This document shows positions 27,169 to 35,376 of a stretch of DNA of 44,720 nucleotides, piece after piece. Under the pieces are notes generated by a model, which did no database searches, was not told the origin of the DNA, and saw nothing but the letters and a program-made list of their open reading frames with translations. How positions within the stretch are numbered: the stretch's first letter is position 1; every line of letters starts with the position of its first letter. The position numbers and the translations under genes were made by a program. The stretch is from Gammaproteobacteria bacterium (GTDB lineage Bacteria; Pseudomonadota; Gammaproteobacteria; Pseudomonadales; Pseudomonadaceae). The stretch spans positions 1 to 44,720 of the forward strand of contig JAAXZZ010000141.1 of assembly GCA_012719655.1 (NCBI GenBank), in the 5' to 3' direction.

Positions 27169-27221
27169 TTCCAATACTCTCAGCGCCGCAGTGACGTCAC
27201 ACAACAGCGCAGTTAGTTAAA

Positions 27222-27866
27222 TTAAAGGGCGTTGAACAACCATGGATTGGCTTTTTTATAAGCCACTTCGAACTCACGAATCTGCTCAGCATCTTGCAAA
27301 GTCAGACCAATATCATCCAGGCCATTGAGCAAGCAATGTTTACGGAAGGCATCCACTTCAAAAGAATACTGCACACCATCCGGACGGGTCACCGTCTGTG
27401 CGGCCAGGTCGATCGTCAACTGGTAGCCTTCAGTGGCTTGCACTTGTGCGAACAGCTCATTGACTTCAGCAGCCGATAAAATAATCGGCAGCAAACCGTT
27501 TTTAAAACTGTTGTTGTAGAAAATATCGGCAAAACTTGGCGCGATAATCGCACGGAAACCGTATTCTTCTAACGCCCAAGGCGCGTGCTCACGGCTGGAT
27601 CCACAACCAAAGTTTTCTTGCGCCAGCAACACGCTCGCACCTTGGTAACGCGGTTGATTAAGAACGAAATCAGTATTGATCGGGCGCTGACTATTGTCTT
27701 GATCAGGCTGTCCTTCATCGAGGTAGCGCCACTCATCAAATAAATTCGGGCCAAAGCCGGTACGCTTAATGGATTTCAAAAACTGCTTCGGAATAATTTG
27801 GTCAGTATCAACGTTGGCGCGGTCCAACGGAGCAACTAAACCCTGATGCTGAGTAAAGGCTTTCAT
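27222..27866 (-). CDS. leuD: 3-isopropylmalate dehydratase small subunit
   Basis: Small (swivel-domain) subunit of isopropylmalate isomerase, 214 residues. Features are the N-terminal [21 protein letters not shown] and the [14 protein letters not shown] loop near residue 85 that contacts substrate. It works as a heterodimer with LeuC. The start overlaps the leuC end by four bases and has GGAG seven bases upstream, so the subunits are translated together. Confidence 0.97.
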   Translation of the reverse strand: MKAFTQHQGLVAPLDRANVDTDQIIPKQFLKSIKRTGFGPNLFDEWRYLDEGQPDQDNSQRPINTDFVLNQPRYQGASVLLAQENFGCGSSREHAPWALEEYGFRAIIAPSFADIFYNNSFKNGLLPIILSAAEVNELFAQVQATEGYQLTIDLAAQTVTRPDGVQYSFEVDAFRKHCLLNGLDDIGLTLQDAEQIREFEVAYKKANPWLFNAL

Positions 27867-29302
27867 GCTGATGCTCCTTCGTTCATTAATTGACGCACAT
27901 CGACAAAGTGCCCTTTTACTGCAGCGGCAGCAGCCATGGCTGGGCTGACTAAGTGCGTACGTCCGCCATTACCCTGACGGCCTTCAAAGTTACGGTTGGA
28001 AGTTGAAGCGCAATGCTCACCACTGCCTAATTTATCGGGATTCATGGCCAAACACATCGAGCAGCCAGGCTCACGCCACTCAAAACCAGCCTCTAAGAAA
28101 ATCTTATCTAAACCTTCTTCTTCTGCTTGTTTCTTGACTAAACCTGAGCCGGGTACAACCAAGGCTTGAATCACATTGCTGGCAACTTTACGGCCTTTCG
28201 CTACGGCGGCGGCGGCACGCAAGTCTTCAATACGCGAGTTGGTGCATGAACCAATAAACACACGGTCGACTTTAATGTCAGTAATGGCTTGGTTGGCCGT
28301 TAAGCCCATGTACTTCAACGCGCGGGTAATCGAATCACGCTTGACTGGATCAGACTCTTTGGCAGGATCAGGCACAGTCGCGTCAACCGGCAACACCATC
28401 TCTGGCGATGTGCCCCAGCTGACTTGCGGGATAATATCTTCAGCACGCATTTCAACGATGGTGTCAAAATGTGCATCAGCATCGGAAACTAAATCTTGCC
28501 ATGCCGCAACTGCTGCGTCCCAATCTGCACCTTTAGGCGCATAAGGACGGCCTTTTACGTAGTCGATAGTTTTCTGATCGACCGCAACCATACCCACGCG
28601 GGCACCCGCTTCGATCGACATATTACACAAGGTCATGCGACCTTCCATTGACAGCTCGCGAATCGCGCTACCGGCAAACTCCAGCGCATGGCCATTACCG
28701 CCTGCGGTACCGATTTTGCCAATAATGGCTAACACAATATCTTTTGCAGTGACGCCAGCAGGCACCTTGCCTTCCACACGCACTTGCATGTTTTTCATTT
28801 TCTTGGCGACGAGGCACTGAGTGGCCAACACGTGCTCAACTTCAGAAGTACCGATACCATGCGCTAAAGCACCGAATGCACCGTGGGTTGAGGTGTGTGA
28901 ATCACCACAGACCACCGTCATACCCGGCAAGGTTGCACCCTGCTCTGGGCCAATCACATGCACGATTCCTTGACGCACATCGTTCATTTTAAACTGCAAA
29001 ATACCGTATTCATCGCAGTTATCATCCAGCGTTTGCACCTGGATACGCGAGACACTATCGGCGATCGCGGCAATACCACCTTCACGCTCTTTCTTAGTGG
29101 TCGGCACGTTATGATCGGGTGTGGCAATATTGGCATCAATACGCCAAGGTTTACGACCTGCTAAGCGCAAGCCTTCAAAAGCCTGCGGAGAGGTCACTTC
29201 ATGCAAAATATGGCGATCGATATAAATCAACGAAGAGTCGTCATCGCGACGTTTAACTTCGTGCATCTCCCAAAGCTTGTCGTACAGCGTTTTTCCAGCC
29301 AT
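27863..29302 (-). CDS. leuC: 3-isopropylmalate dehydratase large subunit
   Basis: Aconitase-family subunit carrying a 4Fe-4S cluster, 479 residues. It isomerises 2- to 3-isopropylmalate in leucine synthesis. Cluster ligands are visible as the Cys in FIGSCTNSR (about 350) and the pair in [11 protein letters not shown] (about 410-413). Other features are [18 protein letters not shown] and [15 protein letters not shown]. The ATG at 29302 has GAGGA at good spacing. It is the first gene of the leuCDB operon and is divergent from a LysR-type regulator. Confidence 0.97.
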   Translation of the reverse strand: MAGKTLYDKLWEMHEVKRRDDDSSLIYIDRHILHEVTSPQAFEGLRLAGRKPWRIDANIATPDHNVPTTKKEREGGIAAIADSVSRIQVQTLDDNCDEYGILQFKMNDVRQGIVHVIGPEQGATLPGMTVVCGDSHTSTHGAFGALAHGIGTSEVEHVLATQCLVAKKMKNMQVRVEGKVPAGVTAKDIVLAIIGKIGTAGGNGHALEFAGSAIRELSMEGRMTLCNMSIEAGARVGMVAVDQKTIDYVKGRPYAPKGADWDAAVAAWQDLVSDADAHFDTIVEMRAEDIIPQVSWGTSPEMVLPVDATVPDPAKESDPVKRDSITRALKYMGLTANQAITDIKVDRVFIGSCTNSRIEDLRAAAAVAKGRKVASNVIQALVVPGSGLVKKQAEEEGLDKIFLEAGFEWREPGCSMCLAMNPDKLGSGEHCASTSNRNFEGRQGNGGRTHLVSPAMAAAAAVKGHFVDVRQLMNEGASA

Positions 29303-29362
29303 TAGACCGTCCTCATCAGTGTTATCTGCAGCGATTGGATTTCATCCACTGCTTATACCTGT

Positions 29363-29391
29363 ATCCTATGAACTTTGTTGTAATAACTCAA
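29363..29391 (-). promoter_or_regulatory. Predicted leuCDB promoter
   Basis: On the minus strand, TTGAGT (29391-29386) and TAGGAT (29368-29363) are separated by 17 bases. Each matches the sigma-70 consensus at about 4/6. Transcription would start near 29356, with a leader of about 54 bases. No leader peptide or attenuator is seen. Confidence 0.45.
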
Positions 29392-29413
29392 ATTGATATT
29401 TCTTATCCAATAG

Positions 29414-29428
29414 ATTCCATTTTGGAAT
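29414..29428. promoter_or_regulatory. Candidate LysR-type regulator binding site (T-N11-A box)
   Basis: ATTCCATTTTGGAAT is a perfect 6-bp inverted repeat with three central bases. It contains T-N11-A, the LysR-family recognition pattern. Its centre lies about 65 bp upstream of the inferred leuC start of transcription, the usual place for the family's recognition site, and about 50 bp before the regulator's own start codon. Confidence 0.55.
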
Positions 29429-29474
29429 GACAGTATAGTTCCAGCACTCTGTTTAAATCATTTAAGAGCCGCTT

Positions 29475-30353
29475 ATGGACCTTGCCAGCTTGCAAACTTT
29501 TATTGCCATCGCCGAACAGCGCAGTTTTTCTTTAGCCGGCGAGCGCTTGCATGTCACCCAACCGGCCATCAGTAAGCGCATTGCCAGTCTTGAAGAGCAG
29601 CTGGGCGTACGCTTGTTTGATCGCGTGGGCCGCGAAACTCGCTTAACCGAAGCCGGGCAAGCGCTATTGCCGCGCGCCTATCGTATCGTCAATGAACTGG
29701 ATGATGCGCGCCGCGCGTTAAGTAATCTCAGCGGTATGGTCAGCGGGCCTTTAAGTATCGCAACCAGCCACCACATTGGCCTACGTCGCCTACCACCGCT
29801 GCTGCGCGCCTTCACGAAGCGCTATCCAGAGGTGATGCTGGATATTCGCTTTCTTGATTCAGAAGTGGCTTACGCCGATGTACTCCACGGGCGTTGTGAG
29901 TTAGCCATTATTACCCTGTCACCGCACTGCGAAGCTCCACTGCAAGCGGTCAAGGTTTGGCAAGATAATCTGGATTTTGTCGTCGCCCCCGATCACCCGC
30001 TGGCACAGCGTAAGCGCATTCGTCTTGCTGATTTATGCGCTTATCCCGCCGTATTTCCAGGCAGTCATACTTTTACTCGTAAAATCGCTTTGCAGCTGTT
30101 TGAGCAAGCCGGTCTCACCCCCAATATCAGCATGAGTACCAACTATATGGAAACCATTAAAATGATGGTCTCCATTGGTTTGGCTTGGAGTGTCTTGCCG
30201 CACAGCATGCTGGATGAGTCAGTGGTGCGCTTGCCTATTAGTGATGCTCATTTGAGTCGCGATTTGGGCTATATCGTACATAGGGAACGAACACTGTCGA
30301 ATGCCGCGCAGGCGTTTATGCAGATGCTCAGCAACACCGATAAAGCACAGTGA
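29475..30353 (+). CDS. LysR-type transcriptional regulator
   Basis: A 292-residue DNA-binding regulator. The winged helix-turn-helix occupies about residues 1-60 (RSFSLAGERLHVTQPAISKRIASLEEQLG) and the periplasmic-binding-protein-like effector domain about 90-290. P. aeruginosa has a LysR gene at the same place, divergent from leuC. The divergence and the T-N11-A box suggest that it controls leuCDB and itself; a leucine-pathway intermediate would be a natural effector, but nothing in the sequence shows the ligand. It is followed by a REP-like hairpin and a GGA-loop element in sense orientation. Confidence 0.93.
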   Translation: MDLASLQTFIAIAEQRSFSLAGERLHVTQPAISKRIASLEEQLGVRLFDRVGRETRLTEAGQALLPRAYRIVNELDDARRALSNLSGMVSGPLSIATSHHIGLRRLPPLLRAFTKRYPEVMLDIRFLDSEVAYADVLHGRCELAIITLSPHCEAPLQAVKVWQDNLDFVVAPDHPLAQRKRIRLADLCAYPAVFPGSHTFTRKIALQLFEQAGLTPNISMSTNYMETIKMMVSIGLAWSVLPHSMLDESVVRLPISDAHLSRDLGYIVHRERTLSNAAQAFMQMLSNTDKAQ

Positions 30354-30409
30354 TAGCGGATGCAGCGCACTCAAGGGTTGCTGCTATGAGGCTACTTAAG
30401 AAATCTGCC

Positions 30410-30437
30410 GGTGGCGGGCCAGCGGCCCGCGCTCCCA
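30410..30437 (-). repeat. REP-like palindromic element
   Basis: GCGGGCC-AGC-GGCCCGC is a perfect 7-bp hairpin. On the minus strand it is preceded by TGGGAGC, giving the layout of Pseudomonas REP sequences (GGAGC head, then palindrome). It lies 57 bp after the LysR gene in a convergent spacer. One copy only is seen, and no RAYT transposase is nearby. Confidence 0.5.
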
Positions 30438-30457
30438 GAAGGACACATGTACATTTA

Positions 30458-30595
30458 ATCAACACTACTAATGATCAACAAGCACTGCGCTGTATCTGTG
30501 ACAAGCGCAGCCATGGATAGCGCAGCGCCCGAATCGAGACAGGATGTCTCGTTGAGGGAATAACAGTTACAGCGCAGTGCGCCATGCGTGAAGCC
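30458..30595 (+). repeat. GGA-loop three-way-junction element, copy D (stem 30482-30580)
   Basis: Far from the other copies, this 99-nt element has arms GCACTGCGCTGTA and TACAGCGCAGTGC (13 perfect pairs), then a T-T mismatch and four further pairs. The arms do not resemble those of A, B or E. The core from CGCAGCGCCCGAATCGAGAC through AGGATGTCTCG is identical to copy A. Hairpin 1 is GCCATGGATAGC with one mismatch. The 5' flank is TGATCAACAAG and the 3' tail is GCCATGCGTGA. It lies in sense orientation after the LysR gene, between convergent genes. Confidence 0.75.
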
Positions 30596-30604
30596 AAAAA
30601 ACAA

Positions 30605-31594
30605 TCAAGCCGGCTGCTGCTTCAGATACTCAGTGTGCTGCAACTGCCCCACCGCAAAACCAAATAACTGATCAATCACATCGCAGTCCGTCACTTTACG
30701 TAATTGATTAAACAACAGCTGCGCTTCAGGATAATTACGCATCAACATTGCCAGCCATTGTTTTAGCCGCCCCGGCGCACTGCGCGGCAGCTGAAATAAA
30801 CGCACTTGCCGCCAGAATTCACGCAACATCGGCTGCAACTCTTGCCAAGTTTTCAACTGATACTCAATACCATCACGCGCACAAGCGATTTGCTGAGCCA
30901 AGTCAGGTCGCGACACCAAACCACGCCCTAGCATCACATGATCAACGCCACTGATTTCACGGCAACGATACCAATCATCTAAGGTCCAAATATCGCCATT
31001 GGCAAACACTGGAATTCTCACTACATCCTGTACTTTCGCCACCCACTCCCAGTGGGCCGGCGGTTTATAGCCATCCACCTTAGTGCGTGCATGCACCACG
31101 ATTTGCGCTGAACCGCCAGCGGCTAAAGCCCGTGCACAATCCATAGCGCCATCAGGGCTGTCATAGCCTAAACGCATCTTAGTGGTCAGCGGAATATGGG
31201 CTGGCATACCGGCGCGCACCGCCTCAACAATCTTAAATAACACCTCAGGCTCACGCAGCAAAATAGCGCCACCACAAGAATTATTCACCGTTTTCGATGG
31301 GCAGCCAAAGTTCAAATCAACCACTGGTGCTCCCAGCTCACAGGCTTTAGCGGCATTATCAGCCATCGCCTGGGGATCAGATCCGAGTAACTGCACCCGC
31401 AATGGCGTACCCGCAGGTGTTTGAGCATCCTGCGCAAGCTCCGGTGCTAAACGGTGGTAAGTACGACTGGGCAACAACTGATCCGTGATACGCACAAACT
31501 CAGTCACACACCAATCAATACCGCCCTGCTCGGTCAGCACATCGCGCATAATATGATCGACCAAACCTTCCATCGGCGCTAAAGCAATTTGCAC
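30605..31594 (-). CDS. dusC: tRNA-dihydrouridine(16) synthase
   Basis: FMN enzyme that reduces uridine 16 in the tRNA D-loop, 329 residues. The N terminus [18 protein letters not shown] holds the FMN-binding [26 protein letters not shown] near 96-116 has the catalytic Cys; NGDIWTLDD and [14 protein letters not shown] are flavin phosphate-binding. The sequence around the N terminus and the C-terminal helical part fit the DusC subfamily better than DusA or DusB. It lies 141 bp downstream of a thioesterase gene and ends 10 bases from element D. Confidence 0.93.
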   Translation of the reverse strand: MQIALAPMEGLVDHIMRDVLTEQGGIDWCVTEFVRITDQLLPSRTYHRLAPELAQDAQTPAGTPLRVQLLGSDPQAMADNAAKACELGAPVVDLNFGCPSKTVNNSCGGAILLREPEVLFKIVEAVRAGMPAHIPLTTKMRLGYDSPDGAMDCARALAAGGSAQIVVHARTKVDGYKPPAHWEWVAKVQDVVRIPVFANGDIWTLDDWYRCREISGVDHVMLGRGLVSRPDLAQQIACARDGIEYQLKTWQELQPMLREFWRQVRLFQLPRSAPGRLKQWLAMLMRNYPEAQLLFNQLRKVTDCDVIDQLFGFAVGQLQHTEYLKQQPA

Positions 31595-31685
31595 AGAACA
31601 TCACTCACAAGTAAACAGGCGCCTAGTGTAAACGCCAGTCAAATAGAAGGGTATTGAATTTAGCGTGGTTCTTTTAAACACCGTT

Positions 31686-31729
31686 TTGACTCAGGGCCAA
31701 GGCCGTCGTTGCTCACGCCACCGAGTCAA
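31686..31729. repeat. Inverted repeat between the thioesterase gene and dusC
   Basis: TTGACTC and GAGTCAA are perfectly complementary over 7 bp and enclose about 30 bases that include GGCC-AA-GGCC. There is no T-run. It could be part of a terminator-like structure after the thioesterase gene, but it lacks the GGA loops of the element family. Confidence 0.3.
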
Positions 31730-31735
31730 CACCTG

Positions 31736-32170
31736 TTACTCAGGCTGCATCACGGCGCCATACCCCTTAATAAACTCCGGCGGCATACGTTTGGGTCGTC
31801 CCGTCGAGAGCTCAATACAAACAAAAGTGGTTCTTGCCCGCAATAAGGTTACGCCATCAGCGACGCGAACTAACTGAAATAAACGGTCCATTTTCAAGCG
31901 CTGATCAGAGCTCACAATCCAAGTTGCCATTTCCAACGCTTCATCAGCATAAGCGCTGGCTAGATAATCAATCTCATGACGCAGCACCGCCATCCCACGA
32001 TCCAGTGCTTGGTACTCAGCAAAACCCAAACCCAAGTGTTTGGAGTGTTGCCAAGCACACTGCTCCATCCATTGCACGTACACCGCATTATTGACGTGTG
32101 CAAACTCATCAATATCGCCTGACTGCACGCGTAGCGGTAATACATAGGGCGCAGGTCGATCCCAACTCAT
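31736..32170 (-). CDS. Acyl-CoA thioesterase, 4-hydroxybenzoyl-CoA thioesterase family
   Basis: A 144-residue single hotdog-fold protein. The helix-start motif DIDEFAHVNNAVYVQWMEQCAW carries the aspartate of the 4HBT family's active site. It probably hydrolyses a short acyl- or aroyl-CoA; the substrate is unknown. It overlaps the eda end by four bases, so it is translated with the Entner-Doudoroff genes even though no pathway link is known. Confidence 0.88.
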   Translation of the reverse strand: MSWDRPAPYVLPLRVQSGDIDEFAHVNNAVYVQWMEQCAWQHSKHLGLGFAEYQALDRGMAVLRHEIDYLASAYADEALEMATWIVSSDQRLKMDRLFQLVRVADGVTLLRARTTFVCIELSTGRPKRMPPEFIKGYGAVMQPE

Positions 32171-32814
32171 GTTAAGGATTCCAAATGCCCCGCCATGGCG
32201 CAGGCTTCACGTGCCAGTTGAGTGATTTGATCCCACGCTTGTGCCTGCACCAAACTTGCAGGAGCAATCCAAGTACCACCGCAACAAGCCACATTCGGCA
32301 AGCTCAAATAACTCAACAGGTTATCGCGCGTCACACCGCCGGTTGGGCAGAAGCTGATACCACTAAAGGGTCCTTTAAAGCTATTGAGCATGCGCACACT
32401 CGCGCCACCATTAGCTGGGAACAACTTCAAGGAGCGGTATCCATGCTCCAAAGCTGCCAACACCTCTGAGGGCGTCATCACTGCAGGCAAATACGGCAGT
32501 TCTGTTTCTTGTGCGGTCAGCGCTAAGCGCTCAGTAAAACCTGGACTGACGGCAAACTGTGCACCGGCATCCATCACTTGCGCAAACTGCTCAGTATGAA
32601 TAACAGTCCCCGCGCCGACGATTAAGTCAGGCACCTCTTGGCGAATGACTTTTAAGGCTTCCAGTGCTTGCGGTGTACGCAATGTCACCTCAATGACATT
32701 AATGCCGCCCGCACAGAGTGCCTGCGCCAAAGAAACAGCACGCTCGACATCATCAATCACCAACACCGGTAAAACGGGATAAGCGCGGCGTAAAATATGT
32801 TCCATGGTTAGCAT
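32167..32814 (-). CDS. eda: KDPG aldolase (2-dehydro-3-deoxyphosphogluconate aldolase)
   Basis: Class I aldolase of 215 residues that splits 2-keto-3-deoxy-6-phosphogluconate into pyruvate and glyceraldehyde-3-phosphate, the last step of the Entner-Doudoroff route. VIEVTLRTP holds the catalytic Glu (42), GAGTV follows, and the Schiff-base Lys (130) is in SLKLFPAN. The ATG at 32814 lies three bases after the edd stop, with AGGA overlapping the end of edd, and is preferred over the second Met. Tight coupling edd-eda-thioesterase is seen. Confidence 0.96.
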   Translation of the reverse strand: MLTMEHILRRAYPVLPVLVIDDVERAVSLAQALCAGGINVIEVTLRTPQALEALKVIRQEVPDLIVGAGTVIHTEQFAQVMDAGAQFAVSPGFTERLALTAQETELPYLPAVMTPSEVLAALEHGYRSLKLFPANGGASVRMLNSFKGPFSGISFCPTGGVTRDNLLSYLSLPNVACCGGTWIAPASLVQAQAWDQITQLAREACAMAGHLESLT

Positions 32815-32817
32815 AAG

Positions 32818-34629
32818 TCAGTCCTCAAGCAAAAAGCTGGCACCTTGATCAGCAGGGCCAACCCAACGACGTTGCGCAGCAAACAGCTGCAGTCCGTAAC
32901 CTTGCGCAGTATTACTCGGCACTGGCGCCGCACCGCGTAGAGCCAATTGCGCTTCACTCACGTGCACATGCAAGACACCTAATGTGGCATCCAGCTCAAT
33001 CAAGTCACCATCCTGCAAACGGCACAGTAAACCACCTTTTGCAGCCTCTGGCGTGACATGCAAAGCGGCTAACACCTTACCTGACGCACCGGACAGCCGG
33101 CCATCAGTAATTAGTGCAACTTTCTGCCCATTGGCCTGCAAATTCGCCAATATAGGAATGAGCTTGTGTAACTCTGGCATGCCATTGGCCGCTGGACCTT
33201 GAAAGCGCAGCACCAGCACTAAATCACCATGCAACTGCCCGGCACTATAGGCCGCAAGCGCATCAGCCTCACAATCAAACACTCGCGCAGGTGCTTTAAT
33301 CTGCCAAAACTTCTCGGCGACAGCTGAGGTTTTCAGCACGGCACGACCGAGATTACCGACCAATAGATGCAAGCCACTGTGTGCAGCAAAAGGAGCTTGG
33401 CGGCTGCGGAGAATATGTTCAGGCAAAACCTGCTTTGACAAGGCGCGCCAACTGAGTTTTTGTTCCTGCACATAAGGTTCTAAACTGTAATCACGCAAGC
33501 CCTTGCCCGCCACAGTAGACACATCTTCATGCAGCAAGCCTGCATCCAGCAGCTCACCGAGCAGCCACGCCACGCCACCAGCGGCATGAAACTGATTTAC
33601 ATCGGCGCTGCCATTGGGATAGATCTGCGCCAGTAACGGTACAACACTCGACAACGCGGCCAAATCATCCCAGGTCAACTCATAGCCTGCCGCTTTAGCA
33701 ATCGCGGGCAAGTGCAAAGAGTGATTCGTTGAGCCGCCACTGGCCAACAAGGCTACCGCGCCATTGACCAAAGCTTTGGCATCGATTTGGAAGGCCAAAG
33801 GCAAATGACGACCACCGTGCTGGGTGTTATTGACCAGCAAACGCGCCGCCTCATCAGTTAAAGCATGACGTAATGCGCTGCTGGGCGGTACAAACGCGCT
33901 ACCCGGCACATGCAAACCCATCGCTTCCATTAACATTTGATTACTATTGGCCGTGCCATAAAACGTGCAAGTGCCCGGCTCATGGTAAGCAGCAAGCTCT
34001 GCTTCTAACAGTTCAATACGACTGACCTCACCGGCCGCGTAGCGCTCACGCACCGCCGCTTTTTCTGGATTGGACAAACCTGAACTCATCGGCCCGGCCG
34101 GCACAAACACCGCAGGTAAATGACCAAAATGCAGCGCACCGATCAGCAAGCCCGGTACGATTTTATCGCAAACGCCCAAATATAAGGCACCATCAAAGAC
34201 GCCGTGGGTTAAACCAATCGCGGTGGCTTGGGCAATTAAATCACGAGAAAACAGTGACAGTTGCATGCCCGGCGTGCCTTGCGTGACACCATCACACATG
34301 GCCGGCACTCCGGCAGCAAACTGAGCGCTGGCACCATAGCGATACAAGGCTTGTTTTAACTGATCAGGGTAGTTTTTCAACGGCGCATGGGCCGACAACA
34401 TATCGTTGTAACTGGAAATAATGGCCACATGAGCCGCTGCGCCTTGACGCATGATGAGGCGCTGATCAGTCGGTTGCGCTGCCATCACGTGAGCGAGATT
34501 AGAGCAGCCGTGTGCGCTATTACGCCCTTGCTCAAGCGCTCTATCGATCCTCTGCAAATACGCAGCACGACGTAAGCAGGAGCGTTTTTCTATCTGCTGG
34601 GTAATCTGTTCAACTACGGGATGCAACAT
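32818..34629 (-). CDS. edd: 6-phosphogluconate dehydratase
   Basis: Iron-sulfur dehydratase of the IlvD/Edd family that turns 6-phosphogluconate into KDPG. The 603 residues match Edd rather than the shorter IlvD. Features are HVAIISSYNDMLSAH near 68, AGVPAMCDGVTQGTPGMQLS (cluster Cys) near 110, GVCDKIVPGLL near 152, TCTFYGTANSNQM near 220 and the C-terminal LITDGRLSGASGKV. It lies 44 bp downstream of pgl and directly upstream of eda. Confidence 0.96.
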   Translation of the reverse strand: MLHPVVEQITQQIEKRSCLRRAAYLQRIDRALEQGRNSAHGCSNLAHVMAAQPTDQRLIMRQGAAAHVAIISSYNDMLSAHAPLKNYPDQLKQALYRYGASAQFAAGVPAMCDGVTQGTPGMQLSLFSRDLIAQATAIGLTHGVFDGALYLGVCDKIVPGLLIGALHFGHLPAVFVPAGPMSSGLSNPEKAAVRERYAAGEVSRIELLEAELAAYHEPGTCTFYGTANSNQMLMEAMGLHVPGSAFVPPSSALRHALTDEAARLLVNNTQHGGRHLPLAFQIDAKALVNGAVALLASGGSTNHSLHLPAIAKAAGYELTWDDLAALSSVVPLLAQIYPNGSADVNQFHAAGGVAWLLGELLDAGLLHEDVSTVAGKGLRDYSLEPYVQEQKLSWRALSKQVLPEHILRSRQAPFAAHSGLHLLVGNLGRAVLKTSAVAEKFWQIKAPARVFDCEADALAAYSAGQLHGDLVLVLRFQGPAANGMPELHKLIPILANLQANGQKVALITDGRLSGASGKVLAALHVTPEAAKGGLLCRLQDGDLIELDATLGVLHVHVSEAQLALRGAAPVPSNTAQGYGLQLFAAQRRWVGPADQGASFLLED

Positions 34630-34673
34630 GCTGACTCCCTATTTCAAGCTGCAGCGATAACATCGTCACCCTC

Positions 34674-35357
34674 TCAGGGCGCCCAATACACCTGCACAGG
34701 GAGAGGCGCTCGCCACAGTAAATGATAAATTGGTAAAGCTTGCGTGGTTGGGTCATTAGCCAGCACACGCTCGAGCATCTGCCCTTTCGTCTCACCAAAT
34801 AAGAGCACCCCCAGCCATTGCGTACTCGCCAACATAGCTAGATTGAGGGATAGGCGTACTCTTGGATCGTCTGGCGCCAGCCCCACTAATGCACAAGGCC
34901 GAGCAGCAAAATCTATTCCTTCGGCTAAACCCGGCATACCTGCAAACAATGAGGCAACATGCCCATCATCGCCCATGCCTAACACACTTGCAGCAAAGGG
35001 TAAGCGTTCTTGTAACGCCTGCGCCCAGGCCACACTGGAGGCTTGGGCGTTATCAGCAAGGCGCGGCTCAAGCAACTGCGCTTTGGGTAACGCTCGGCGC
35101 AGCATCTGCGTATTGCTTTGCGCTGCATCTGCAGCAACCCAGCGCTCATCAGTAACACTAATCTGCACCTGCGACCAAGGCAGCGCACGCTGCTGCAAAC
35201 ACGCCAGCAACCCTTTCGGAGTTGATCCGCCCGGCAACAGCAAGCTTGCAGAGTTTGCATCTGCTAAAGCCTGCTCAATGCGGCTACTCAAAACATTAGC
35301 CAGTGCTTCATTACAGGCTTGCTGTGAGCTAAAACGGTGCAATACAGCCTGAGACAT
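34674..35357 (-). CDS. pgl: 6-phosphogluconolactonase
   Basis: Hydrolyses 6-phosphogluconolactone to 6-phosphogluconate, feeding Edd. It has 227 residues. Features are LLLPGGSTPKGLLA near 40, VSVTDERWV-like ISVTDERWVAADAAQSN near 66, and SVLGMGDDGHVASLFAGMP near 140 with the catalytic His. The start has GGAGG at good spacing. It begins the pgl-edd-eda block; zwf, its usual Pseudomonas partner, is not in the window. Confidence 0.95.
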   Translation of the reverse strand: MSQAVLHRFSSQQACNEALANVLSSRIEQALADANSASLLLPGGSTPKGLLACLQQRALPWSQVQISVTDERWVAADAAQSNTQMLRRALPKAQLLEPRLADNAQASSVAWAQALQERLPFAASVLGMGDDGHVASLFAGMPGLAEGIDFAARPCALVGLAPDDPRVRLSLNLAMLASTQWLGVLLFGETKGQMLERVLANDPTTQALPIYHLLWRAPLPVQVYWAP

Positions 35358-35376
35358 AGCGACCTCCAGACCCTAT

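Noticed and set aside
26750-27220. 156-aa plus-strand ORF opposite leuB
   Set aside because: Shadow of leuB; the amino acid pattern is low in complexity and no start signal is seen.
31681-31735. Inverted repeat TTGACTC/GAGTCAA as a sixth GGA-loop element
   Set aside because: It has an outer stem of only 7 bp, no GGA hairpin loops and none of the conserved flanks or linker.
34744-35352. 202-aa plus-strand ORF opposite pgl
   Set aside because: It is antisense to a clear pgl gene with full family motifs. The translation is Ser/Ala/Arg-rich in a way typical of shadow frames.
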